A stretch of DNA of 64,000 nucleotides from Neodontobutis hainanensis (Eukaryota > Chordata > Actinopteri > Gobiiformes > Odontobutidae), in NCBI GenBank assembly GCA_024349245.1, contig JALDNG010000015.1, positions 16,424,001 to 16,488,000 on the forward strand, in the 5' to 3' direction. A model generated the notes under the pieces. It saw nothing but the letters and a program-made list of their open reading frames with translations. It made no database searches and had not been told where the DNA came from. The position numbers and the translations under genes were made by a program. The first letter of the stretch is position 1. Every line of letters begins with the position of its first letter. This document shows positions 36,160-48,815 of this stretch, in pieces.

Positions 36160-36415
36160 CTCCTAAATGGTCGTTGTGTAAGGGCGCCGCCATATGGCAA
36201 GATACGGCAAAATACAGCAATATACAGCAATATACTCCCATCCACCAGAGGACACGCTCCAAAAGTGGAAATATAAGGAGAAACCCAATGGCGACTTTAG
36301 CCGTGTAAAAATCATGTTTAAAGCCTTACGTCCGTTTACGCTATCTAAAAAATATTGTTTTACTGTGGAGTAAAAGACGAAAATCCCGGATGTAACGGCC
36401 ATTTAATTGCTGAAT
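36160..36415. repeat. CpG-containing block, possible old transposon
   Basis: The block stands out from AT-rich flanks by GGGCGCCGCCATATGGC, GGACACGCTCC and ACGTCCGTTTACGC. Around 36198-36235 a short unit close to ATACAGCAAT is repeated about three to four times. It looks like a transposon terminus or CpG-rich unique block. I could not place it. Confidence 0.3.
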
Positions 36416-37162
36416 CGTAACAACAATATCAGTATATAGGGGACCAGTGGGCAGATTATATCCACTATATAAACAATCAATGGTTCATTCGTGTCATGTT
36501 CACAACTACAATACAGCACAGTAGTATTCACTTCTAACTTCAAACACTTCAAAAAAGAAAAATGTTTGATAAGATAATAATCAAAAATGTCAATATTGTT
36601 TTGTGTGGCAAAAATATACAAATGCATTTATTTTGTATTCATTTTATTTCAACAAGGAAGGCCAGATGTACTCAGCCACTAAACATCTTGTTTCTTATGC
36701 CCTTTTGAGGTGCTTGTTTGGGGAAATATGGCAAGTTTTGGGGCATCAACAAACAACGCGCTGAAGCAAAAATGTTGTGCAGCTTTTTAAAATGTGTGCT
36801 CACATATATTCAGATAAATTGAAGGAATTCCCTTTTACCACCAGTGTGTCAACCAAACTTAGGACGCTTAGTCAGACAAGCCAAGACGCTCCACCAAAAG
36901 AATGTGAGGTTGTGAAGGGCTCAAACAAAAATGTGCATACTAGAATGGACTAAGAAAGAGAAAACAACAGATCCCAATTAGAAAGCCTATATTTATAAGG
37001 AGCCTTGTTGTCATGTTCCGTGTTGGCCACTGTTGGAACTTCCTCTGCAGTGGCCCTCAGGTCAAAGAAACGGCTGGAATAAAAGGTCATGATGTGACGA
37101 GAATAGTATTGAATTGTGACTTGAAAAGTAATTCTTGTTTGTGCTGCCCACACAGATTCACA
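36416..37162. other. noncoding, no gene seen
   Basis: AT-rich, no recognised feature. Confidence 0.4.
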
Positions 37163-37203
37163 GATACACACACACACGCACGCACGCACGCACGCACTCA
37201 CAC
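37163..37203. repeat. CACACA/CGCA microsatellite
   Basis: A short CACACACA tract passing into repeated ACGC units (about six), then CACTCACACA. Purine-pyrimidine alternating. Confidence 0.9.
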
Positions 37204-39274
37204 ATAGCAACATGCTCTACACTTAGTTGGTGATGTGACAGAGAGCTGCTAATGAAGGGGAATTCATTAGGCTGTTGTTGCACATCACAGAAGACAAACA
37301 GGTGACAGAGATGCTTGTTGAAGTATCGGGAGACACGAGCCAGCTGGCACAGGGAAGAACAAGCCTCTATCTCTAAATCTCTAAAATGTGGATAAATATA
37401 AATGGATTAGACTTTTCCTTATTTTGGTGTTTTGTGTTGTTTGGAGAAAAAAGACTGTAGGAACAACTGTGTATTTTTAGGCAAGAACCACCCCTGGTGG
37501 TCACAGAAACAGTATACAGTATAGCACGGCTTTGTGTACCATGGAAACCTCAGCAAAATATGATAAACAGCCGTTTTCATGACCCACTTTTCAAACCAAA
37601 ATGTTTACATTTCAAACAAACCCGCGATATTCCTTTGGCTTTTACATAAATTTTGACCTCTCAAGAAGTAGTCTTAAATGCAAACTCTGATGTACCTTGT
37701 GAAAGTCAGAGGTAATGTGTCCCTGTTCACCACCTTAGCTTACCTCCTCTCTCTCACGATCAAGTTCAACTCTGACTAAACAGGTCAGGTGCTATGTCAT
37801 GCTATGCATCCTGTAGCCTTGCTGTTTTTATTTCATGAATCCTTTCCTCTCACAGTGATTTCCACTCACTAGGAGTCCTGTTGAACCAAATGTAACCCAC
37901 TTTTTCAAATGGGGCAGACTTTATCCAGTGCTTTGTTTTAGGTGATTGATTGTAAGTCTATGCAGTCTTGTATCCAGAGGCCGTTTATAATTTATTTATT
38001 CGTTCATTTCTCTGAAAATCACACTTGAATCTAAGGAGAACAAACTAATTCTCTGTTCTGAGTAGAAAAAGAATTTGGATTGCTGACCAGTCTATGCATC
38101 CAGGGAATAAGGGATAAAAAGTAATAAATAACACTAACATCACGTGAGAATAGGTTAAATTGAACAAAATTGTGTACGTGTCTCAGCTTTGATCATCATT
38201 AATAATAATCTTTACAACTGTCCTTTAAAACGGCCTTGTAGAAGACAAGATATAAATGAACAAATGCATATTCCTGTTGTATATGTGGAAAAGCCTTACT
38301 AGGGTCAAACAGATGCAGTGAGAGTGATGTTGACGCAGGGGAACTGGAAACACTTGCCCTTCAAAAAACGGCAAGACACTTAGATGACATTGCATGTTAA
38401 AAAAAATTAGCATTTTCGGCAGTCAAAATAGTAGCTATCAAAGCTGTTTTCATGGATTTGCTTCTGAAAGACTTGTCTGTCACTGCGCTGCTGACAGTCA
38501 TACACTTTTCATTGAGCGTGATTTGATGTTGCTCTGAATCAGTGTGTACTCACAGGAAGACAAGAAATTTGCATGACCATTTCCGCCCAATTCACTCGGA
38601 CTTTAAACAAATGATGAATAATATTTCACCTATGAGAGCTGCTCTGAAAAGAATATAGAAAGCAAATCCATAAATACTATATTTTAATAAAACAAATATA
38701 TGCGAGATGGCAAGATGCCTTTGAGCAAAATACAATAATATTGAGGTGCATAGTGACAAAACATGTATAAATACATATACTGTATATACTGTACTGTATA
38801 TACATATAAAAGAGTTTATAAATGATAATCCCTCCCTCACACTACTTAATCACAATTATTTTCCAAATCAATCTATCCAAAATACGTGGCAAACTATAAA
38901 AGACTCAGTTGGTAATTATGAAAAAATAGGTGTCAATATTAATTATTAACTATTTTAACTATTTTGGCAGCCAAAACAATTACATATAGTTGAATGTATT
39001 CTTTAGACATCTGTAAAAACAAAATTAGCTTTACAAATGTTGAGTTTGGGGACTGGACATTTACACTTTTTAACACAGTATATTTTCCCACTAACTTCTG
39101 TGAAGAGCAGGGCTAAATATCTTTAACACTGATGTAAGCACTAGAAAGAAATATCTCTTATTGCTGTCTCATAACACATTCCTATTTCTCGTACCATTTC
39201 TTCTGAAAATAGTATAAAACCAGCTGTTTCTAGAACTATAAAAGTTTTATGGAAGCTAAATGACTCAAAGTCCC
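37204..39274. other. noncoding, no gene seen
   Basis: AT-rich unique sequence. A low-complexity TATACTGTATATACTGTACT tract lies at 38775-38812. Confidence 0.4.
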
Positions 39275-39612
39275 ATCCTCCTGAGTGTCTTTTTCATCCT
39301 GCCATTCCATCATGCTGCTGGCTGCAGCTGACTCTCGTCCAACCCCTAACCGCCCACTCACCCCTCCTACTGGACTAGTCCCACTGAGGCAGTCAGACTT
39401 ATATTATCTTGGACTGTGTCCTCTATGGACTCTTCCTGCGACATATTTTGTCCTGGGAATGGACCCTTCCTTCAGTGGTTCTTCTTTTTCTGATGGCTGG
39501 GTTGTTTGAGTTTTTCCTAAATCCAGATGGAGAACCTAAGGATAGGGCATGTTGTCTGTAAAGCCCTTTGAGGCAACTGCTGTTGTGACATTGCACTTTA
39601 CAAAAAATAAAT
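39275..39612 (+). mobile_element. LINE 3' untranslated tail (L2-like)
   Basis: The stretch GTTGTTTGAGTTTTTCC, GATGGAGAACCTAAGGATAG, GCATGTTGTCTGTAAAGCCC and TTTGAGGCAACTGCTGTTGT, ending TTTACAAAAAATAAATG, has the order of 3' tails of fish L2-type LINEs. The last part includes the usual TGTAAAG...CTTTGAG motif close to an A-rich end. No coding part is attached, so it is a severely 5'-truncated insertion. The 74-codon open frame inside is not a gene. Confidence 0.55.
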
Positions 39613-40794
39613 GTCTTGTTGTTCTGACCTGTTGTTTCTCTAATTTGATGTATATTTTTAAAATTGCGTCAGTACAGGAATATTCTGTGTATGTTCTGTG
39701 ATTGAATAAATCGATAACAATGGTTATAACAATGGTTAATGGAAGTAAACATGACATTTGGTGTTGAGACAATTTTTATTAGTAAGAGTCTGTGTTTGTG
39801 TGTGGTTGTTTTCAGTCTTAAACTGAATCCTCTATCCTGCCCCCTGGAGGATCCTCTATATGCTTACGTTATTGACGACTGGTGTTGTTGCCAAATTCAT
39901 GAGCTTAATACATAGATTAAAAATTCTCCAAGGCGCGTGGCTTTCACTAACTCACAGTATGCAATTAGTGAAGAATAACAATGCCATGTGGCGTGTAATT
40001 AGCAACGGGGATCAAACCTCTTCCCCACTTATTACGCTCTCTGACCTCAGCAACAACCGAGAATGTCAATTTAGGACCAAAAACCTTGCAGAATCACTAC
40101 AAAGCCGGCGTATATATTTTCAAAGCTTTCTGACCTCTTGAGGCCTTGGCCAATGGAAGTGTTAATAAAGCCTGAATGAAAAAAAATAAACAATGAGAAA
40201 GCCTCCCATTTCCCTGGCTAATAATGTTTATTTCAAGAGGCGTTTGTCTAATGAAGCAGTTTTAATTGCGCTTTCCTTATTGTTTGCTCTCTAGTTAAAT
40301 CCACTTTAGCTAATCCTAAAGAACCTTGGCCATATTTCCCCAGACACAACGCAGCTGTTGCTATGCATGCATTTTCCCGTTAACCTTTTGTGCCCCACAT
40401 GTAACCAGTGCCCTCAGAGTTATCCACATTTAAAATTATTATGAACTATGGTCAAGAATGTATTTTTGAATTTTTACAGTAAAAGCATCAAATGGAAAGC
40501 AAAAAAATTTGGGCATTTATTCTAAATCAATTAAAAATGACCTTGCACAATCCCATAATAAATATAGCTTGGCAGGTGTTGTGCTACAATAAATGCGATT
40601 TGAACTTATTTGCCTGGCAGATTTTGAAAAAGAAGTGACACAGTGATTGAGAAGAAGGTGGCTGTTTGCTGTGAGCAAGAGGCAACCTTCAAATATCTGG
40701 TGAAAATCTGCAAAAAACTGTTTTACTAAAGCTCAAAATTGTTCACATAATGTTTGCATATAACCCAATGGTGATTTTTTTAAAATAAAACGGA
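39613..40794. other. noncoding; strong-looking conserved-element candidates
   Basis: 39860-40160 and 40195-40345 combine moderate G+C, TAATTA/CTAAT-type cores (GCTAATAATGTTTATTTCAA, GTTTTAATTGCGCTTTCC) and no open frame. This resembles developmental conserved noncoding elements, but conservation was not tested. Confidence 0.3.
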
Positions 40795-40890
40795 GAAAAT
40801 TCTCAGTCATCCAGGACATCTGGAGGAAAAAGTTTAAAGCAAAGGCATCTGGACTTAGTTTTCAAGGTGAAGACATTTTGTCTCTTAATT
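40795..40890 (+). repeat. dispersed fish repeat, fragment
   Basis: AATTCTCAGTCATCCAGGAC, CATCTGGACTTAGTTTTCAA and GGTGAAGACATTTTGTCTCT follow the order of a common teleost repeat with a TCAGTCATCCAGG core. A second copy is at 7296-7446. Confidence 0.6.
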
Positions 40891-41019
40891 CCAAGAAACA
40901 TTTTCAATTCTAGATTTTTAAGCAGTAAAATTGTGCACAAGGTGACTTTGACCTGTGTTGTTACAGTAATTGATCTATTTATTCATGAGGACAATCTGAG
41001 ATTATTTTATTTTATTATT

Positions 41020-41068
41020 AGTTACATTTTTTTGTCATTTAGCAGAAGCTTACAGATTTGTGCAATGT
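41020..41068 (+). repeat. short fish repeat fragment (TCATTTAGCAGA type)
   Basis: TTTTGTCATTTAGCAGAAGC followed by TTACAGATTTGTGCAATG resembles a widespread fish repeat in which CATTTAGCAGACGC is followed by CTTACA. Only about 50 bp is recognisable. Confidence 0.4.
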
Positions 41069-44000
41069 AGTTATACTTGAAAATACAGTATTTCTTCACA
41101 TATAAACTAGCTTTTATTCCAAAACATTCAAATATTCTATGCCAGACAAATACATTGACCATGTGAATGCTTTTCAATTGCCTCTTCAGATGTTTCCCTT
41201 CAATCCATCTTCCTGGACACACGTGGTCAACTCAACTTGTTGAACATGTTTCTCCCAAGTACATATTAGATTGGTCCACACTTTCCTGCTTTATGTGCAG
41301 AAATACATCTGCTTTTTATCCCTATTACCTGTATCATATTGAAACATAGAGCCACTGGTACTATAAAGGTGCAGAGAGAGCAGTTTACGTTCTGTTGTGT
41401 AATTTACTGTCATAAATCAACTTAAAACCTGAAAAGTTCACTTTAGTTTACTCTCTGATGACTCTCACTGCATTAATGATCACATATGGTGCACTGACAC
41501 TTTAAAACTGATATAATTAAGCTTTGAATAGCTGCAGTGTGCTTTGGCTAAAACACTCCTGATAAGGTCTCTCAGTGCCAGACAGGATGCTGACTTTTCA
41601 CACCTTCACAGAAATAAAGCTTTGTCTCATTAGACTTAATCATTTGGTCCAGATTTAAATGTAAATAAAAGCTATACACCATGCACTTGTAAGACTCCAT
41701 ACAAAAGCAATTAACACAAGACAACAGCCTGCCTCATAGTCGGATTAAACAAACTCTTATGGATTTTCTGTTGAATAGAGGAGTGTACTATTGAAGAGTC
41801 CATGTCTGTCTGTCTGGCCTTTTAATTGAAAAGCCTGGTGCCCCACATTGTCACACACAGTGCCACTGATATTCTCTGGACACACACATCTGTCATAATT
41901 AAACTTTGTCTCTGACAGGGCCTGTGAGATTAAAAAGTCTCGGACGAATTTCACGCTCACCTTCAGCAAAGGGCACTTTCCAGACATTTGAGACCGAGTC
42001 AGAGCTGCTAGGTTGCAGTTGAGTGGAGGATTAGTCTGCTGTGTTAATGAAATGGAGGTATCCTGCAGTGCCACCTAGAACCAACATCCTCCTGCTTTGT
42101 CCTCAGAAACGTGATCATCAACCACAGACGCACGGGACTACCGTTTGTGACAACTGACTATAAGCCAGGCTTTCTATGGAATGGGACAGGCCCAGGCAAA
42201 CTTAATTACAATTTTACGGGACGAGCTTTTCCAGCAATTTAATCACACCAGTGCTGTTTCCTGCTTTAACATGACAACACACTCTGTTGAACCAATCAGT
42301 TGCAGTCACTTCTGTTCCTTCAGTTCAGTATATTGACAGTAAGTAATTTAATATGAATTATTAGTTTTGTGATTACTTTTAGATTGTTGAGTCTAATGAA
42401 ACAAATATCAAAACTAAAGATGGCCTTGTTCTTTATCTGGACTTCCTTTGTCTTAGTTCCTGAAATTGTAGGTCTTTTTGGGTTCTGGTCATGACCATCA
42501 ATAGATCTTGGTTAGTGTTGTCTTAACTACATTTCTAGTAGGTGTTACATGAACATACCTGGAAATAACAGCATCTTTCTAGTCAGGTTAAAGAACAGCT
42601 CCAGGATTGCTGATTTTTGAACCTGCTCTAAAAGTCTTCAAGGTATATGCCAATTTCTGCCCTATTCTTTATAATGGAGACTCCGCCTGACCATTTCATA
42701 AAAAAATCTTAATAGTTTTGGTTTGTTTCACATTAGACAACAGACTTCATCTAAAGAAATATTAATCCAAATATTGTTTTGTTTTAGGCGGAGATGTTTT
42801 TGGGGTTATTTTGCTGTTTTTATCTTGATTTATTCTGAAACTGTACCATTGCACATTCATTTCCCTTCCAGGAAATCTCACAAGTGCCCCCTTCATTTTG
42901 ACACCAGAATGATTGAAATACACCTTGTAGTTACAGAGATATAGTCAATTTACTGTGGACATGTCCTTTTTGATCAGACTCACCAAAAAACAGGCTCAGG
43001 TTTAAAGAGTTAAATGTGTTTTTATGCTTGGAAATGCTTCATAGCTATACTCTAAATTTAACTTGATTAAATCTCTTTTAGAACATGTACATATCCATTT
43101 CTTCTATTTGCACATTGTAATTAAATGTCTATCCTTTTTATCAGTCACAAAAATCAAGAAAGTCTGATACTTTCTTTAACACTATTGAACTTCCAGTGTT
43201 AAAGTCTAACAAGAGCCTGCAGTCCCTCCAGCCGTGACTGTGTAATGACCAATAAACCCAAATGACCAGAAACCAGCCACCCGCCAACACTCTGCTAAAA
43301 ATCGGTCTGCACTAAAAAGAACAAAGCAACTCCTTGGATACCAATAGAAAGAACTAAAGAAGAACTTTTTTTTAATAAGGCCTTTGCCTTATATCTCAGA
43401 TTTTATGCACAAAGATGAGAGAAGCTCTGTGATGAAGGTCAGCAGCATTTTTCACAAAATTTTCACAAAATCTTCCCTATTCTCTGGAAGATTGTTGCAC
43501 TTAGAAAGCTGCATATCCATTGAAATAAAATCCCGAAGCACCCGCATGAACCAGCTTAAAGATAGCATAAAGATCAAATGCATTGTAGGATAACGTTCAA
43601 GGAAAGCTAGTGTAATCAAACATGGGATTGGGGGTCATTGAAGTACATGACAACACAGATTACGTGTAAACTTTCTTAGTAATGAGGTTAAGATAAGTCC
43701 CTTGTCTCTAGATTCATTTTGACCGCTGCAGGCTTTGCTTTGTGAGAGCTGTCTGTCAAACTTCCAGAAATTTGCTCCAAATTTAATTTACTCCAAAGTT
43801 GGACCTGAGTGAAAAATGCTTTATTACTTTCAATTGAATGGGGCGTCATTGCCCTGAAGCTACAACAGAATGAGAATGGACAAGAATATAGTCAGACAAC
43901 GACCATTCATTTCTGCCCTTAAGTGACAAGTGACTTGAGGATCACTCCAAAGAATTAATTAGTCTATTGCATTAAGTTTTATCAGATTTCCTAAAGAATG

Positions 44001-46500
44001 TCACAGCTCTATGCCTGATTCAAAAGGTTCTGTCCAAGTTTTACAACAGTAATATTAGATAGAGTTGGCATTGTATCAAATTTGCTTTGTAATTAAATGA
44101 TTGCATTAAACACTAGCAGAATTTGTCAAGTAATTAGAAAACCGGTGTGGCTCTCTGTATTTAAGGATATTCAAAAAGCTAGTAATAAACCATTCTAAGG
44201 AGGCTCTCTCTTCTTTGATTTATTTATATTAACTATTGGCAATGTATTCAAGTTTTGAAAGTTTTGAAAACGATTAATGTCCCATACAACTTGTGTGACG
44301 TCACTGTTTACTCTGCTCTCGTACATATTCAGGGTGTTGCCTGTACCTACTGACCCAACAAGTACTGACCCAAAAAGTACCATACCACATGAGCAGAGCA
44401 TGACGCATCATTACAGCGGCTGTCGGCAGGTTTAAATATATTGTATGTGGACCTCCACCATTTTTTTGTAAGCAGCCCTTGATCATTTTCAATGATTGTT
44501 CTCTCACATTAAGAAAAAAATGTATTCAGTGAAATCTTGAAGCAATTAAGATGATCTGATCCATTGTCCGCTGGATATTTCACACCTGCCCATATAGACT
44601 AAACAGGAAAGTCTAAGTCTGGGCCCAGAAAGCTTAACTACTCATGTTAATTACTATCCACATTCTGCCTTCTCCTGGGACTATCTACAGTTTTGTCCTA
44701 GTCGTGTCCTGTACAGTACACTAGTGACATGTTTGTTGTAGCTGTAGAATGCAAAGCGTGACACAAGTCCTACCTAAGCACCAGAAAAGTCTCTGATGAC
44801 TTTACTCTTAATGACTTCATGCAAATCATGTCATTAATGGTCTTTGCTTCAGATTGCATCAAAGCCTCAGTCATTTTAGGTGAAGTGTAATTGGCTCAGA
44901 AAGGGACAAAAAGAAGTGTTGACAGCAGCACTGTTGCATGTCCTATCATCATTTATCAAACAGACTTGTAGTCATACATATTCATACAGGAAGATGAGGC
45001 TCTTGCATTGTAAATACTCAATTATGTTCTGAGAAGATGGAAATGGATGTCAAACTAAAAGAGAGTAAAGCACGGCATAAGGCAAAATATATTCCATCAA
45101 ACACACATAACAACATGACTCTTTTAGTAATTGCTAAGAGGAGATGAAGAACTAAAAGTAGAATAGCTTTCTTCTTGCTCTTGAGCAAAAACAAATGAGT
45201 TATGATTTAAGTATGTATTTTGCCATGAAAGGAAATGGCATTGGAGCATTTTTTCAAGGCATATACTTTATAGTTTATATGTTTTGAATGCATCTTAAAT
45301 TAGGAGAATACGTACAACATTTATTAAATATGTTTATAGCTCTTCTAAAAACAGTTCTGATACCTTTAGTCCTCACATTAATGTTGGTTGATGATTTGAA
45401 GATAATGTGTGTCCATTTTTATTTTAAGTAAAAACAGAACCATCTCTGTGTACTCAGCTCGTACAGCTGAAGTTCATGGCCCATTATTTGGAGGTAACTG
45501 GTTGTCGAAGAATACAACAATGTTTTGTGTTGGTCTTTTATTACAGTGGGATCCACAGAGAACATTCTCTTAATGAGGCTGTTATTATTCATCTAGTTTG
45601 TGTTGTGACACATCATAGCTCTTATTTTTTAAGCAATGAAGAGAATGTATTTATCTAATAATTGTTAAACAAAAAAAAAATCTAAAAACCTGCTTCATTA
45701 TTTTGCTGTAATTCTGCATTTGACAAATTATCTTAATTAAAATTAAGTTGTTAATGCAGCAATATAACTTGTTTCTTTTAATGTGTACATGATCTATCCA
45801 CTTTTTCTTTTTTTACCTCACACATATGCACACCTCGAGAAGACTGTGGAGCAGATTGCAAGTATTAAAAGTTATGTCCTAGTCCAAAATTTTTTTTATC
45901 AATTCTGCATGAAAAAGCAGCAATACTGTAGGCCTATGTTTTAACATGTCATGCTTGGGAACATTGTGAGCATTTTAAACACTCAGTAATTTATACAGAA
46001 TGTTACGTTAGCTAACAGTAAACAGGCAATTATTATGTATCTCCACCCAAAAATTGGTAGACTATGAAATGACAATCTGTATTCTAAATGACAGTCATGT
46101 GGTAAGGACCCAAAAGGTCAAAGGTCACATTTTCGGTTTGGTTGACTCAAAATTAAAGATTTTTCAAAAATTAATGTTTGCGATGGCCCTCTTTTTACGC
46201 TCTGGGTTTCTATTACCAAACTAGTTAATTTTTTCACTGTAAACAAATGTTTTTCAATCGACATCAACTTTACACAATCCCTTATAAACCTGTCATTTGT
46301 GTGCACTAAAACAAATCACACCTTTTTTGCTTATGAATTGTGTTAGATTTTGCAAAAGGACATTATTGCACATATTCACAGTTGACAGCCCTGAACAATC
46401 AGGCATCACAGCCACCAGCTATATTTATCTCCACTGTTTATTGCCTTCCTTCAGCTGTCTCTTTTTAAATGCTGCTCTCACGGTGCAATTCAGGCTGTAG
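41069..46500. other. noncoding; possible conserved blocks
   Basis: No gene seen in 5.4 kb. Two parts look like conserved noncoding DNA by composition: 41800-42010, and 44790-44960, which has the octamer ATGCAAAT on a GACTTCATGCAAATCATGTC stretch and nearby TCATTAATGG. Other open frames are short and random. Confidence 0.3.
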
Positions 46501-46719
46501 TAGGTCTGACGCTGACAGAAGAGCTGATGCAGAGGTTGGTGGAGGAGAAAGAGGGGGGAGGAAGTGAAGCGGGCGGAGCAGCAGTGAGAAACCCAGTCAC
46601 TTTTTCATGCTCACAATGTGCTTTGTTCCTCCGGGACCACAGGGGGTTGAGACGCTAGCTGCCTGGTCCCTCTGGCCTCCCGTAACCCTCAGGCCAGAGT
46701 GTGACACTAGTGGTCTCCG

Positions 46720-46770
46720 ATGGGACGCATGTCAAGTGTGCAGAAGAATACCCCAGATGCCAGAAGGGAT
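46720..46770 (+). CDS. candidate first coding exon ending in a splice donor (unrecognised)
   Basis: A purine-rich, less AT-rich stretch (46500-46770) ends in a strong donor, GAT then GTAAGT, at 46770/46771. An ATG at 46720 opens 17 codons in phase to that donor (MGRMSSVQKNTPDARRD), with a second in-frame ATG at 46729. If real it would be the first coding exon of a plus-strand gene with a long intron to the right. It could equally be an untranslated exon or chance. No promoter element is certain and I do not recognise the peptide. Confidence 0.22.
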
Positions 46771-46774
46771 GTAA

Positions 46775-47381
46775 GTGCCCTCAAGCATTACTCATAAGTC
46801 TGTGAGGCATGAGAAGAAGCTTGTTATATCGATAAAGTGACTTGGACTGTGCTGATATTTAATGCCACTTCCTGGGTAAACCTTAACCCATTCAGGCAGT
46901 TAGTCATATATTATATGAACCTTTTAGTGAAAATTGTAATTTTTAGGATGTGATCTCCGTTACAGTGTGACAGCCTTTTTGCAAGCCTTCACATTTCATG
47001 AGGGACTACTGGCACAGCTGTGTTTTGAAACAAATATGTTTAGAGATAAATAAAGTGTGTCTTTACAAATGAAGTAAAACTTTTTAGCAGTTTTTTGTAT
47101 ATGCACACCTTTAGTAGTAATAGAGTATGTGGAAGATATACCAAAGGGCGCAGAAGCTCAAACACTGTGGTTGTTTTAGCTCGACAGCCACTTAAATACA
47201 CAAGAATATCATTAAGAACTGTATCTTCACAAAGTCGCCTCATGTAACCTGCAGCAATGTAGCACACAGGCTGTGCTTTCTATAAATAAAAAGGAAATGC
47301 AAAACAAGTAGAATATAGTTGTGGAAACTTATCTGTAAAAGATTTGGGATCAGTTTGACTAAATGACTTGAAATAAAAAAA
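46775..47381. other. noncoding, no gene seen
   Basis: AT-rich. A 75-codon minus-strand frame (47267-47040) is not recognisable. Confidence 0.4.
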
Positions 47382-48594
47382 TTGTAATGCAATTTTGTAA
47401 AGTATTCTCTCTGCTGTCTAAATCATTAAATTCAGGTGTTCCAATCACTTTCATAGCCACAAATGTATAAAATCAAGCCCCTAGGCATGCAGACTAGTTC
47501 TACAAACATTTGTGAAATAATGGGTTGCTCTGAGGAGCTCAGTGAATTCCAGCATGGTACCTTGATAGGAGGTACCTGTGCAATAAGTCAAGTTGTGAAA
47601 TGTTCTCACTACTAAATATTCCACAATCAATTGTGTGTTCTATAACGAAGTGAAAGCAAATGGGAACAACAGCAACTCAGCCTCAAAGTTGTGGGTCATG
47701 TAAAATCACAGAGTGGGGTCAGTGGAGGCTGAGGCACATAGTACGCAGAGGTTGCCAACTTTCTGCAAAGTCAAAAGCTACAGACCTCCAAACGTAATGT
47801 GATCTTCAGATTAGCTCAAGAATGGTGCGTAGAGAGCTTCATGGAATGGGTTTCCATGGCCGGGCAGCAGCATCTAAGCCTTACATTATCAAGTGCAATG
47901 CAAAGCGTAGGATGCAGTGGTGTAAAGCACACCGCCACTGGACTCTAGAGCAGTGGAGACATGTTCTCTGGACTGACCAATCACGCTTCTCCGTCTGACA
48001 ATCTGATGGACGACACTGGGTTTTGGCAGTTTCCAGGATAACAGTACTAGCCTGACTGCATTGTGCCAAGTGTAAAGTTTATCGGTGTGTTTAATTATGG
48101 TGTGTTTTTTGGGAGTTGGGCTTGGCTTGAAAGGAACTGTTAATGCGTCACCATACCAAGACATTTTGAACAATTTTATGCTCCCAACTTTCTGGGAGCA
48201 GTTTGAAGATGGCCCCTTCCTACTCCAACATATCTGTGCACCAGTGCACAAAGCAAGGGCCATGAAGACATGGATGAGCGGGTTTGGTTTGGAAGAACAT
48301 CACTGGCCTGCACAGAGTCCTGACCTCAACCCGACAGAACAGCTTTGGGATGAAATAGAGCGGAGACTGCGAGCCAGGCCTTCTCATCCAACATCAGTGT
48401 CTGACCTCACAAATGCACTTCTGGAAGAATGGTCAAAAATTCCTATAAACACACTCCTTAACCTTGTGCAAAGCCTTCCCAAAAGAGTTGAAGCTGTAAA
48501 AAGTGGGCTGACACCATATTAAATCCTATAATTTAAGAATGATGTCACTCACGTTCATGTGAAGGCAGGCAATACTTTTGTCAGTGTAGTGTAT
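47382..48594 (+). mobile_element. Tc1-like DNA transposon, inactive
   Basis: About 1.2 kb. The right end reads CAATACTTTTGTCAGTGTAG followed by TGTA. The left end around 47382-47410 (TTTGTAAAGTATTCTCTC) is its decayed inverted partner. Between them lies the full-length but broken transposase sequence. The order ATTCAGGTGTTCCAATCACT, transposase, CCTATAATTTAAGAATGATG is that of a fish Tc1 family. TA dinucleotide targets are usual for this superfamily. Confidence 0.92.
47520..48522 (+). pseudogene. Tc1 transposase pseudogene (DD34E type)
   Basis: The reading starts MGCSEELSEFQHGTLIG at the ATG 47520 and then loses frame near 47570 (about one base lost). The DNA-binding half remains visible in pieces (for example REIHGMGFHGRA-type coding near 47835-47870). 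The first catalytic aspartate lies in WTDQSRFSV (about 47969-47995) and is followed at once by a TGA at 47996 replacing Trp. A deletion at about 48080-48120 removes the glycine-rich GGGG...MVWG region. The final 145 codons (48085-48522) are open and contain AQSPDLNPTEQLWDE with the catalytic glutamate. The second catalytic aspartate, expected in the HDCAPVHKA motif, is Ile here (HICAPVHKA). The spacing from that position to the glutamate is 34 residues. The copy is enzymatically dead several times over. Confidence 0.92.
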
Positions 48595-48689
48595 GTCTGA
48601 CATGTATGACAACCGTTAGCTGAACTAACCAATGTTATTTTAATTTCTCTTCATTATTCCCATGGAGATATTCATTGTTGGCAGCCACC

Positions 48690-48815
48690 ACCAGGGGGCA
48701 CCCAGGTACTCCGGTCATAAGACTAACTGGAGACTATAGCATGTTTTGAGGTTTGCCCAGGGAGTTGAACTCTGGACCTTCTTGGTGTGAGAACAGTACA
48801 AACCACTGCAACTTA
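48690..48815 (-). repeat. tRNA-like-headed dispersed repeat, partial
   Basis: On the minus strand: GTTTGTACTGTTCTCACACC, AAGAAGGTCCAGAGTTCAAC and GGAGTACCTGGGTGCC. This is the head segment (box-B-like AGTTCAACTCC) of the same repeat as at 14868 and 31086. Confidence 0.6.

Noticed and set aside
39285..39509. 74-codon frame as a small protein
   Set aside because: Lies within a LINE 3' untranslated tail.
47881..48263. Minus-strand frames of 62 and 124 codons
   Set aside because: Antisense shadows of the Tc1 transposase pseudogene.
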